From Stagonosporopsis chrysanthemi (taxonomy: Eukaryota; Ascomycota; Dothideomycetes; Pleosporales; Didymellaceae), in NCBI GenBank assembly GCA_022560025.1, contig JAFISE010000044.1, positions 124,001-188,000 of the forward strand: a stretch of DNA of 64,000 bases, read 5' to 3'. This document shows, piece after piece, positions 43,248 to 54,144 of the stretch. A program made the position numbers and the translations under genes. The notes under the pieces are model-generated. The model ran no database searches and was not told where the DNA came from. It worked only from the letters and a program-made list of their open reading frames with translations. How positions within the stretch are numbered: the stretch's first letter is position 1; every line of letters starts with the position of its first letter.

Positions 43248-46200
43248 GATTTCTGAATGGCAGACGCCGACTGCATATAGAGCTCCAAGAGTGTATTTAT
43301 GGAGACTATATGGAGGGGCGGCCGCTTTCGTAGAGGCTGCTGGGATACTCGCTCGGTATGTCGTGTCGTGGGGCCTTCGCAGAGCGCCTACGTCGTGAGA
43401 CGAGGTCACCTAGGGGCTATCGGGACGGTCAGCAGTGAACGTGAACTCGTAGCGGCAGTGGGCGCAGTTGCGGCAGGGAAGTGGTAGCTGCCCTGCACAG
43501 CCTTGGCAGCGCGGTGGGGGACTCGTCAAGGACATACCGTTTAGCTTCCTCCTGATGCCCTAGGTAAGGAGCCCTAGGTGTCGAGAAGTACTCTGGCGAG
43601 ACAGCCAGATATTATGCAGTGGCGGCGCACGGAAAGACAGCCCACTGGAGGCGGCGGGTTGCACGGGAGAAGCAGCTAAGCTGCGTGTCGAGGCGGTGGG
43701 CCAAAGAGAGCTGCAGCTTTCAATGCACGAGAGTCCGAACTGCGCCCGCAGCACTGGTCAGGGAAAAAAAGCACAAACCAAAGCACGCGCTCGCCGGTGC
43801 AGCAGGGTGCAAGAAGAGGAGGGCGTCGGCGCTGGAGCAATGCAGGGGGGCGCGTTTGTTTACAATATGAACAGAGAAAAGCGCTGGTGAACGGCCGATT
43901 GTCGAGAAATTAGATACCCTTTCTGACTGCGGTACTGCCGTGTTCAGACCTCCTGGGGCGATCTGGAGGGGTTTCGACGACAAGGACTTGCGCAACACGG
44001 CTGGCGGCGTCTAACGGTCGATAGCGCTCAAATGCAAGTAGACCAAGCAATCTGGCGACGATGTGAATCGTGGAGAGAAGCAAAAGCAGCACACCACGAG
44101 CAATAGGTCAGCCCAAAGGCCGCATCACAGCGAGCAGGCCCTGGAGAGCCGTCGATAAACACTGGAGACCCTTTGCGCCCAAGACGACTAGTCCGACCAC
44201 CCATGTCCAATCCTGCGCGCTTGGATCTCGCACGGCTGCAACTCCATGGTCAGGTATCGTGGGCATCAACGGGGCCTCTCGACTTCCTCGAGCCTCCGCT
44301 GTATGGCAGACACGATGCTGGCCATTCACCACGTCCATGCGACGCAGCCAGAAGGGGCGACGACGTTGCGCCAATGCGCCGCTGTGCAAGTGTCTACATA
44401 TACCACAGCATGCGCGAGGTGCTTGCTGAAGGATATTGTGATGGACTCCTCAGCCATGGCTTTCTTTGAAGGTTGCGCCGAGCCGGTCGCGAGCGCTAGC
44501 CGATTGTCAGATACGGAGGACGAGGCCACCCTCCGTCCTGCTCGAGCCAACGGCTGACGGCTGAACCATCACAGTCCACAGTCCCGCTGAGAGTGCATTG
44601 CTCAGCACGAGATTACACCTCAAGCTTTTGCGCGTCCAAGATGGTTGCGCTCCACTTCGCTCAATAGCCTGCGACACACGGTCACAATGGTGGTCAATTT
44701 GTCGTCGCACAGGCCGTGCATCATGAGCACATGAGGCAATCTTGAACGTGCCACCCGAGTCAAGGTCAGTTTGGCGTTTGGTGGGACCCTGTCCCGCGTT
44801 CGCCGCGTCCTTCCTCAACCTATGCACGCCTGGGAACGCTGACTGCTGCAAGATTGCGGCGTCTCTCCCCCACTGCTTCCACTGTGCTGTGCGCTCTACG
44901 CATGCCCTTACAGGCAGTCCGCGAGAATGCTGATCTGACTCCTGTCAGGCATTGCCATCGTGCGGCTGCCGCGCTGCTGCACGCTGATACGCGAACCGAG
45001 TAGCACAACGCTTAGAGATCAAATCACAAAGTAGCGCCAGACCTTGTATGTACTGTAAGCCTTCTCCGTCAACCGAGACCACTTAGGCCCCTGATGGCTG
45101 GCGTGTTCGCTATGCACAGACCTCATCCTGTCTACAAGGGTGCTCGCGGCGTCCATGTGCAGATTTGAAGCTGGCGACAAACATCAAAGCAACTGGTCGG
45201 GCCTCGTGCAACAGCCATCGTGGCAAGCGGCGGATCACTGCGCTTGGCGGGCATGGTTCGCATCATGTCTGTTGCCATCTTCCCGCACCTCAGACCACGT
45301 TGATGCGCCTACCCTCTTCCGCTCAGGAGAGCACGTTTCGATAGACTTCGTTGCAAACCCCACTTGCCTTTCCTGTTGACATTGGGAAATCAGCAATAGA
45401 TCCCAGCATAGCGGCGTTTTTCGAGCTTAGCGGAATCCCCGACTGCCCCTCAACACCACGAGGGGCATTCAAACTACATACTGCATGTCCTCTGATTATT
45501 GACCACACGATCGCTACAACCACACCCCAGATAGAAATTTCTGCACGCCTGCGATTGGCCGAGTCGTCGTTAGCCTTACTCGCTACCGCTGAGTGACACT
45601 CCCTCAAAAGCCGTTCCATGCAGTGCAACAACTCTTGCACATTTCGGCTTTGTTCGATCTTCACCGCTAGATCAGATGCCGAGCCTGCAGCGGCCCCGTG
45701 GGGTTCAACATCTCCGACTGGACTGGTAAAAAGTACGGTACTTGTAACTGAACATTGCGGGCGTATCGCAGCCTCACCATCAACAGGAGGCGCTAATTTG
45801 TCACATTGCATTCACATCCTTGCGGAAACCCCACCTCTTTGTCGCGACTTGTCGGTTTGCTCAGGAGGAAATAGCTATGTCAACTACCATTCTATCTCGG
45901 ACAATGGACCTTTGCGATTACTTGGAACAAAGCTTGCCCGACTGGCGGTGAAGCCTTACGCTCGGTCTTCGGATCTGCATCAGAGCAGTGCACATCAACT
46001 TCGCTCCCCCCAAGCCTTGGGCAAACGAGGCTCTGCCCAACGCGCTCCAAACCGGTGGCACCGGCTTCAACCAAGTGCCGGTTTCCTGCGCTGGTGCCCG
46101 TAAGTAGCCTCTCGAATCCTAGACTGACATCATTGTGCAGTTGCAATGTTCTCCACATAGCCTACATGTTGTTCCACAACAAGCTTTTCTCTACTCCACC

Positions 46201-46562
46201 GTTGCTGTCATATCACGGCATCTATGCGAGACATGGCAAGACTTTGGCCAATCACGCCAAATCCAAGGCCGGCGTCACTTGCCGTCGGCATACCTAACAT
46301 CCGCGGCATGCCTGCATATGTCTGCGTAAGTAGCCTTATATCCGGGTTTCAGCATCAGATGTCAAGATGCCATGTTCTGTGGCCTGGTCACATCACAAAC
46401 GACTAACATTAAGTTGACCTTGGGTGTCTAGTGGCGATACTTAGCGTCCGTGCACATGGTGTTGAGATAGGACGGCTGCAATCCGCAAGAAGGAGATGGT
46501 GATATAGTCATACGAGGGTCTGTTCTCATTTGTCAAACAAAGTCCGTGATTTCCTCTATGTG
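43248..46562. other. gene-poor stretch, 3.3 kb
   Basis: This is the largest stretch without a confident gene. Open frames include 119 codons (44070-44429 +) and 162 codons (45323-45811 -), neither with a recognisable motif. A short exon-like segment is discussed under findings (about 45952-46101 +). There is no transposon terminal repeat or RNA gene that I can see. Confidence 0.5.
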
Positions 46563-47875
46563 CTACTTCTGCAACTCTTCTATCGCCCCATTAATGATAT
46601 CCCTGATCTGCTTCCATCTCCTCACCAACGTATCCCTCTGGCCCACTTTTGTACTCGGCTCAACTTCACCGCTCCTCGACCTCGTCCTCCTTCTCTTGTC
46701 CACCCCAATGACGTCCAAACCCTCGGCCTCTTCCAAGATATCCATGACCTGTCTTGAGTATTTCGTCAACAAGCCCACGAGATACCCAAAGCACTTCCCC
46801 TGCTCTCTCTCCACGTCATGATCAAACCCCCCAACAAACGCAGAATACCTCTTTGAGTCCAACACAAGCAGCCTCAACACCGCCTGCGTGCGATGGCAAA
46901 TGATCTCGCTCCCTCCCGTCTTGAACAGCGTGTAATTCCCATAAAACCCGTCCTCTTTCAATGCCTGCGTTTGCTCCCCGTCCAGCAGCGGAATAATGAT
47001 GTGATCCAGTGGGATAGCATCACGCATGTTACTCTCGAGTATGAAGCCATACTCTGCAAGCAGGAAATCGTTCGTATGCGCGCCGTAGCTGACAAACACT
47101 TCCTCGCCCGCCCTGTAGGCCCGGTCCGCAGTCACGCTGTACCCCTTGCTGTCGGCGTACGGGTCGCAGCCTACGCCGCTGTGGTTGAAGTAGTCCATGA
47201 ACGGGCACATGGCGTAGCAGTCGTCGCCGGTGAGTTTCGTCTTGCGCTTTGGGAGACGGGGGTGCGAGTTCGGTAGGTCGGGATAGTTCCAGTAGAATGT
47301 TCGCGTGTTGACGATGAGCCATGTGTACGTGAAGAGGTCTTTTGATATCGAAAGGAGATGAGGCGAGAGGTCGGTCCAGTCTTTGTCGAGCTTGGTGCGC
47401 TGGTTTGTGAGGAGGATCTCTGCGGCACGGGGCAGAAGGTCTTGCAGAGCTGGGTCGTAGTAGATGGGCATGGTGCTTCGGAAGTCTTCTTCTGTGGGCC
47501 AGACTGCTTGCCACAGTGCGTATTTGTCGTTTAATGGGTCAGAGTACCACAAGGCCAGAGATGCTGCGAGCTTGCCGTGCACAGTGACATTGTCTGGTAG
47601 TTTGAGAGCCTTAACGGATGGTAGCGCAACGTGTACTAGTGAGGTGTTTTTCACGTGCACTATCCGCTCCCCTTTCTTGTCAAGTTAGTCAGTGTTCTGC
47701 TACGTAGAAGGCGCCTACTGACTTGAATATCTCGCGCCGCAACGATGCCCATGCCACGGTCCACAAACTTTGCAGGTGCAATGCCATTGATGGTGACGCC
47801 ATTGTCTTCAGCCCATTCCACGAACTTAGTATGTTCTTCTCCAGGATCGAGTGCTGCTGCCATGTTGTTGCTCAT
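46563..47875 (-). CDS. SET-domain lysine methyltransferase (SETD3/LSMT/RKM-like)
   Basis: Exons 47723-47875 and 46563-47675 (47-nt intron, join RDIQ|KGERIVHVK) encode 421 residues. The acceptor AAG after TTGAC gives the family's KGE following the first SET strand (DRGMGIVAARDI). Further landmarks are MDYFNHSGVGCDP (the NHS motif binding S-adenosylmethionine) and GEEVFVSYGAHTND (catalytic Tyr). The long insert between the two halves and the helical C-terminal domain fit the Rubisco-LSMT substrate-binding type, whose fungal members methylate ribosomal or elongation-factor lysines. The substrate is not known. It is divergent from COQ4, with 267 nt between the starts. Confidence 0.88.
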
Positions 47876-48142
47876 TCTTGTTCGTTGAGGGAGACCTGGG
47901 CCTTCCACACATCAACGTTCCACAAACCGAGCGCGTTGCTTAGATGGTGTCACAGCGTATATTGTGCGCCTAACAAGTATTGGCTACTGCGTCTGTCAAT
48001 AGCCTTCAATGTTTCGAGTCACGAAAGTTACAAAAGGCGTGCTGTGGCTGAAGTGTGGCGCTCTTATCGATTAGGAAAGCGTACGCTCGTCACTGATGTC
48101 AGACCATCTCAGACCATCGTTGCCATCTTCCCTCGAACCCAC
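47876..48142. promoter_or_regulatory. shared divergent promoter, SET gene and COQ4
   Basis: Only 267 nt lie between the two ATGs on opposite strands, so the two transcripts must start from a common short region. No specific site was recognised. Confidence 0.4.
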
Positions 48143-49064
48143 ATGGCGACTGGTGTTCGATTGCTACGGCCACAGGCCTCCAAGCTTGCGAGATGTGTCA
48201 ATCAGAGTCGAATATCTGGGGCGAACGCGCGCCAACTCTCCCTCTTCACTCGCCCAGCAGCGACATATGCAGAGCATGTGCCATTGTCCCCAGTTGGAAG
48301 ATTAGGTTTGGCAATCAGCTCTGGCATTGGGGCTTTCCTAGATCCAAGAAAAGGAGGTAGATACATCGCTTCTCAGAATTGTATCGAGTACTAACGTTCT
48401 CCCAGAGCTAATTGCTGACTTTGGTGAGGCAACGGCACAACCATACTTCATATACAAGCTTCGAGACCGCATGCTCATGAACGCAACCGGGCGACGGATA
48501 CTGCGCGAAAGGCCTAGGCTAACCTCAAAATCTCTTGATATCCCTCGTCTTCGCTCGCTCCCCACAAATATGGTCGGTTATAATTACGCCGCATGGCTTG
48601 ACGCCGAAGGTGTCACGCCGGATACACGAGCACAAGTGCGATACATCGACGATGAAGAGTGTGCATATGTCATGCAGCGGTATCGAGAATGCCACGACTT
48701 CTATCACGCCTTGGTGGGACTGCCGGTCTTCCGGGAAGGCGAGGTTGCGCTCAAGGCCTTCGAGTTCGCCAACACTGGGCTGCCGATGACGGGTCTCGCA
48801 GTCTTCAGCGCTTTTACACTCAAGAAGGGGGAGTGGAGAAGATTTCTCGATATCTACGGACCTTGGGCCGCTAGGAATGGAGCACGCGCGGAGGATGTAA
48901 TCAACATATACTGGGAAGAAGAGCTTGAGACAGACATCAACGAGTTAAGGACAAGACTCGGCATCGAGAAGCCGCCGGATCTGCGCGTTATGCGCAAGGA
49001 AGCGCGCGAGGCGCGGAGAAGAGAAAAGGAGGCGAATGAGGCCATGGCTAAGGCCACTGTATGA
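48143..49064 (+). CDS. COQ4: ubiquinone biosynthesis protein Coq4, mitochondrial
   Basis: Exons 48143-48356 and 48406-49064 (49-nt intron ending CTAAC...CCCAG) encode 290 residues. The first 40 residues are basic and hydroxylated without acids (MATGVRLLRPQASKLARC), a mitochondrial presequence. The Coq4 metal motif HDxxxH-x11-E is complete: His168, Asp169, His172 and Glu184 in CHDFYHALVGLP...E. Coq4 sits on the matrix side of the inner membrane, organises the coenzyme Q synthome and has been linked to C1 decarboxylation/hydroxylation of the ring. The C-terminus is a charged helix (EAREARRREKEANEAM) that is longer than in yeast. Confidence 0.95.
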
Positions 49065-50367
49065 TTAATGGCAATGTACAACACCCTGTAAGCCTCCGCT
49101 CGACTATCAGTGCCTGCTCGTGGCGTTCTGTCCTTGATAATTCCAGCGTCACTGTCACGCAGACGACTACTTCGCTAAACTTTGGATTGCCGTACCAAGA
49201 AAACAATCAGCCAGGACTCGAGACGAAGACTCATATCGCTATTTAGCCGCAAGCCATACTTGACTGGACCTTTTGGGCCGCAGATGAACATACGAAAGTG
49301 AGGAGTAGTCAGTGATGAGGGCGAAACGAGAGGCACAATCGTCCTATGATCTATGGACTGTCAGACTCACGCCCTGCCCCCAAGTTCATATGGGATGATG
49401 ATATTCTTATCTTCCCCACACTGTCACTGACTCGGATTTCGTCTGAAGGCCGTTTTTTTGCCTTAGCACGGACCGTGAGTCTTAGCGATCGGCGAGCTAG
49501 ACAGTCTTATGCAAGGGGTTCCCTTGGTAAGTCTATGCTTATGGTATGCATCGCAAGATATTTGCGCACTTATTACGTGTGTCATGATTTGATGCGCGTT
49601 ACCAGGCCGCGCAATACTGGAGGCATCCTCAATGACGAGCATGTGCGAACCGCTATACAGCAGTAGTGCTACTTGAAGTCACAGAAGCACGCCACCGGAC
49701 CGACCCGTTCGAGTTCGGTAACACGTGTGATCGATGGTTACACAACAGCCGCACATACCTCGCATGAATCTGAACAGATCGGCCACGGCGTGTCCGTCCG
49801 TGCCGCAGAACCATCATCCTCTTTCGTACCTGTTTGCTTCGATTGTTCGCCTGTCTGGGAACGCAACGACGATTGTCGAGTAGGCTATGTGAATGTCGAC
49901 CTGCGGTACTGACCGAAAACAGAAACCCCTCCACCCGTGTTTCGCTGGCAACATGTCACAAGTAGCTGCATGCTCGGCGCCAACTGCTGATCGATCCATC
50001 TCAAGATCTACTGATTGGCGAGCTGCGAAACACACGGCCCAGGCGCGGAATCCCTTGCTGCAGGTACATCCCAGCACTTGCTCACAGGCGCATGGGAACA
50101 TTGACTCTCATTACACGGCCTTGCGTACGACCTACCGAACTTGTGTTCTTATCTATTGGCGATCCTCCGTCGTTGTCCTCCAGCACAGGTAATCCCCTGG
50201 CGTGAAACGGCTTTCCATATTCACCAGCGCCAGGGACTGCCGAAAAGCAAACACCCGCGCCGTAAATAGACGCACCCTCCAACATCTGTGAATGCCTCTC
50301 CATTTATAATCCGCGACTGGTAATTGTTTCTCATGTTACAGTCTCACGAAGATCGGTTTGAGGCATC
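49065..50367. other. intergenic, 1.3 kb
   Basis: The stretch lies between two genes on the + strand. A 106-codon frame (49346-49666) has no motif. No RNA gene or repeat was seen. Confidence 0.45.
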
Positions 50368-51713
50368 ATGACACGCTCTGACCGTCGGCCGGAGCTCTTC
50401 GCAGCTGCTCTGATACCTTATACTGCGGCAGCTATTGCGCTAGTGCTGCGAAATGTTGCTCGACGAAAGACGAGGGTGACCATGGTATGGGAGGACTACC
50501 TGTCAATCGTGGCCTTCGTAAGTGCTCAGACCTGTCGCGCAACGAGTGCTTACCTTCATGCAGTCTATAGGTACTGGATTTACATTTATAAGCCTCTTCA
50601 GTATGATCATCAATCTGGTTTGCCGCATAGTCGCTGACCTCAGCAGAGACACGATGGGGATTCGGCCTTCCGATGGAGGACATTCACCTTTCTGAGGAGC
50701 AAATTGTGCATCACTACTTTGTGGACCTCTGGGCAGATATGTGTAAGGAAAATCTATGTCATAGGAGATGACTGCTAACAACAGCTCAGGGTTGTATACC
50801 TTCTCGGTCGGGCTCAGCAAATTTGTCATTCTAGGCTTTTATTGGCGGATGTTCTCCATGTCGATGATACGATGGCCTATCCGAGTTCTCTTTGTATTCT
50901 CAGCAGGTTGGATCATAGTGAGAGTAAGTTTGTGCCCTCCAAAAATGATTTGCTTACACAAGTATACTGACCAAGGTAGATCGTGCTTATCTGCATCCAA
51001 TGCACGCCGATACACAAGTTCTGGGATTCAGATGTGCCTGGTACCTGCCCGCTGACACCTATGATGTCTCTCTTTGGTGCAGGGATACCTCACTTCATTA
51101 TCGAACTCGCCATACTGATTTGTCCCCTGTTCGAGATCTGGAAGTTGCACCTACCAATCAAACGCAGGCTTGCGGTAGCGGTCATGTTCAGTGCAGGTCT
51201 TGCAGTGTGCGTGTCGGCCTTGATGACCATCGTTCACACTCTTGCGCTCGACAAGAAAATGAACAAAGATCTCACTTGGGATGGTCTTGAGGATCAGATT
51301 TGGGCAGTTTGCGATGTCAATCTCGCGTCCTTCGCGAGTAAGTCACCTCATTCAATTTATGTAGTATATCTGACAAGCCTGCAGCATCACTCCCTCTGCT
51401 TCGCCCCGTCTTCCGTTCCCTCGGCGGTTTTTTCAGCACTGTAAAAGCTACATCCGCACCCTCTCAAAACTATAAAGGCACCGGCTCAGCGCCAACATAC
51501 GGAAGCACGCCCGTACACCGTGGAACAAATCCAGACTCGGATTCGGAAGTGGGTTTCGCCGACGAAGGTGGCCTTATGGGAAGTGATCTCGCTGGCTCGA
51601 GCAAGACTTTCGTGATGCACGATGTCACGCATAGAAACTCCGATATCGACCAACCAGGGCAGCAGGGCATACACGTGCGGAACGAGACGAAAATAGTGTA
51701 TCACGATGCATAG
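50368..51713 (+). CDS. SAT4/PTH11-like seven-helix membrane protein
   Basis: Six exons fit in phase: 50368-50517, 50564-50600, 50647-50742, 50790-50923, 50980-51337 and 51385-51713, with introns of 46, 46, 47, 56 and 47 nt and a 37-nt second exon. The product is 367 residues. Features of the fungal rhodopsin-like SAT4 family are WEDYLSIVAF, TRWGFGLPMEDI (the conserved GxG turn after helix 2), WLYTFSVGLSKFVILGFYWR, the Cys-containing loop IQCTPIHKFWD...GTC and AILICPLFEIWKL. The C-terminal 90 residues are hydrophilic. Members include putative surface sensors such as PTH11, but most have no assigned role, and no retinal-binding lysine is expected. No CFEM domain is present. Confidence 0.82.
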
Positions 51714-52567
51714 TAAATCTGCCGATTAGCTGTATAGCTTTAGCTATGTTCATATCTAATCGCAGGTAAATTATCTATTAATGCTATCAGTAATGTCTTC
51801 TTACTCTTCCAACGGTACTCCCCCGTTCGGCATGAGAAGGAAGAGCCTGTCAACATGCATGCTCGAAAGCGACAGGAGACCAATTCGACAGCAGCGTGTT
51901 TACCAAATATCAAGCGAAGACAGCAGCGCTGTTTCTTCTCACGTTGGAGTTGAGCTGTTCAAAACCTCCTTTCCGTCGTTCGATTCCAAAACGAGCAAAC
52001 TCTTTTAGCCCTGCGACCACAGGCCGTACTACCCAAGTTGATGTAAGAAAACACTGACCATGCGAACTTTCTAAAATGATCAAAACCAGAAACAGGATGT
52101 CGATAAAGGGGCATATATAGTTACTGCACGTAGGACCGTGAGTCAAAGCTCTATACAAATTCTAGTAATGACGTATGCTCTATCAGGTGGTGGCACAATA
52201 TCACAGAGAAATGAGTGGCTCATTCTGTCGCACATGGAAGCGGACACTGCTTGCGAAGGGTTCGGGCGAAGAGTGACTAAGCAAGAGTACCCGGGTGGCC
52301 GATGCCGGAGGGGGTTTCCCTCGACATCATCGAACGCAACCTCCTCCGTATGTCTTTGATCAGGATCCAATCTTGCTAGTGGCTCATACCTCCGTAGTCG
52401 CAGACTGGCATCCTCCGAGCGTACAGTCGGCGCCATGTTATAAACTCTCAAGTCGCAACTGGTATTTCCGCGCTCATTGCTTATCACTTCCACTCAGCCT
52501 TAGACAACAATACATCCATCACAAGACAGAGACAATCTCGCCAAGTTCTTTTGTCAATCTCACAAGC
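51714..52567. other. intergenic, 854 nt
   Basis: The promoter of the methyltransferase lies here. The methyltransferase frame stays open upstream to 52295 but the first sensible ATG is at 52568. Confidence 0.5.
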
Positions 52568-53448
52568 ATGTCCGGCCCATACCTGCACGGCCACCATGCC
52601 TCGGTCCTCCGTTCCCACAGCTGGCGAACCGTCGAGAATTCAGCTCCTCACCTCATTCCGTACCTTAAACCTGATCTCAAGATCCTTGACGTAGGCTGTG
52701 GTCCAGGTACCATCACGGTCGACCTTGCCTCTCGACTTCCGCAAGGCTTCGTGTACGCTATCGATCCTTCTGCCGATGTGATCGAGAAGGCGCGGCAACA
52801 TGCGAAGGAGAAGGGTATCACAAATGTTCGATTCGAAGTTGGCGACATCTTCAACTGGCAAACTCTAGACGGCGTCGAAGAGGCTGGCTTTGATGTGGTG
52901 CATGCACATCAGGTACTGCAGCATCTGCAAGACCCGCTGGGGTGCATGAAGGAGATGGTGCGGCTTACAAAGAAGGGCGGGATCGTTGCAGTGCGAGATT
53001 GCGACTACGGTGCTATGGACTGGTATCCTGAACACCCAGGCATGCAAAAATGGAAGGAACTATACATCAAGGTAGCACTGGGGTTGAAAGCATACCCGAA
53101 CATGGGTAAGATGCTGCATTCTGTTGCGATGCAAGCTGGTATTCCAAGGAAGGACATTGAGGCGAGTATCGGCCCGTGGTGTTTCTCAACCCCCGAGGAA
53201 CGAGCATGGGTAAGTGGTCTGTTATATAAGCACATGGGATCAATAGCTGAAAACTGATGTGACCGCAGTGGTGCGGTCTCTGGGCAGACAGAACAGTCAA
53301 GAGCGATTACAAGCAAAGGGTCTTGGATGGTAACCACGGCACCGAAGTTGATCTCGAGGAGATCGCAACAACCTTTCGAGAAATGGAACAGAAAGAGGAT
53401 GGCTGGTTTGCAGTCATCAATGGCCAGGTAATCTGTCATGTCAGATGA
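52568..53448 (+). CDS. class I SAM-dependent methyltransferase (UbiE-like)
   Basis: Exons 52568-53209 and 53269-53448 (59-nt intron) encode 273 residues. The SAM-binding loop is ILDVGCGPGT (39-48), followed by the acidic residue of strand 2 (VYAIDPSADV), GDIF (motif II) and FDVVHAHQVLQHLQDP (motif III). The intron follows ERAW and the last exon adds WCGLWADRTVKS to the end; without splicing the frame stops 19 codons later. The fold is that of the Methyltransf_11/UbiE group, acting on small molecules. No pathway gene lies beside it, so the substrate is open. Confidence 0.88.
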
Positions 53449-53772
53449 TATATGTTTAACCTACGACGAACTATCGTCGACCTTTGTTCGCTATCTCTTC
53501 TACATTGGATGCCACCTCACTCTCACCGACTTTCCCACAAAGTGCCCCCCACAGCCAACGGAATCGCGTCCAATCACACCAGACAGCGCTGGTACCGCCC
53601 CGAGTCAGCTGAGTGTGCATACATGAGCTGGCTAGCCTCGCAACAGGTGCCATATAACCCCACTTTACCCCTCCATCGAGTGTCAAGATATCACCAACTC
53701 CACAACAATCGACAAACAGCACGAAGAACACATTTCACAGAGCAGACCTCGGAACAATATTCCACGAGCAAC
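53449..53772. other. leader region of the Cys-rich microprotein
   Basis: 324 nt between the methyltransferase stop and the microprotein ATG. It is open in the microprotein's frame for much of its length but has no ATG in a good context. Confidence 0.4.
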
Positions 53773-53941
53773 ATGCAGTCCACTACCGTCCTTGTCAACT
53801 TCCACTCCACCTGCCCCAAGTGCGGCGCTAGCGTCGCTGGTACTAGCAAGTCCTGTGGCTCTTGCGGCGCCGTGAGTAGATTCGAGAAATTTGTGGCCAT
53901 TCGCTTCGATACTAATATCGATGCAGTCATGCCCCAACTAG
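53773..53941 (+). CDS. 37-residue Cys-rich microprotein, two exons
   Basis: Exon 1 is 53773-53871 and exon 2 is 53927-53941, split by a 55-nt intron (GTGAGT, branch TACTAAT, acceptor ATGCAG). The product starts MQSTTVLVNFHSTCPKCGAS and ends SCGSCGASCPN, with five cysteines: a CPKCG knuckle, then CGSCGASC. The classic branch site and the ATG in context AGCAACATGC support a real spliced gene. There is no signal peptide. A CxxC pair repeated twice suggests a small zinc- or metal-binding protein (metallothionein-like or zinc-ribbon-like). I do not know a named family for it. Confidence 0.6.
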
Positions 53942-54144
53942 GTCAAAGCTAGAGAGTCCCAAGGGTGATTGAAGGTCCATGATTTATCGGGCGCAAGGGT
54001 GTGTTGCGGTGGAGTATATCATACCTCGATAGTCGAATCGATTCGAGGTTCTTGTTGACTTCTAGAGGAATTGTATCTGTCCTTGCAGATTCGAACAAAG
54101 GAAAGCTACAAGTTTTGAAAATCTACGAGCATGGAGAATATACA

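Noticed and set aside
44070..44429. 119-codon frame on the plus strand
   Set aside because: Overlaps equally long frames on the other strand and has a composition without secondary-structure pattern.
45323..45811. 162-codon frame on the minus strand with an ATG
   Set aside because: No recognisable domain and no supporting splice sites; kept only as part of the gene-poor stretch.
50618..50646. 29-nt intron in the SAT4-like gene
   Set aside because: Too short for a spliceosomal intron; a donor 17 nt earlier gives a normal 46-nt intron with the right phase.
51970..52000. GTTCGATTCC, like a tRNA B box
   Set aside because: No matching A box, no acceptor stem and no cloverleaf around it.
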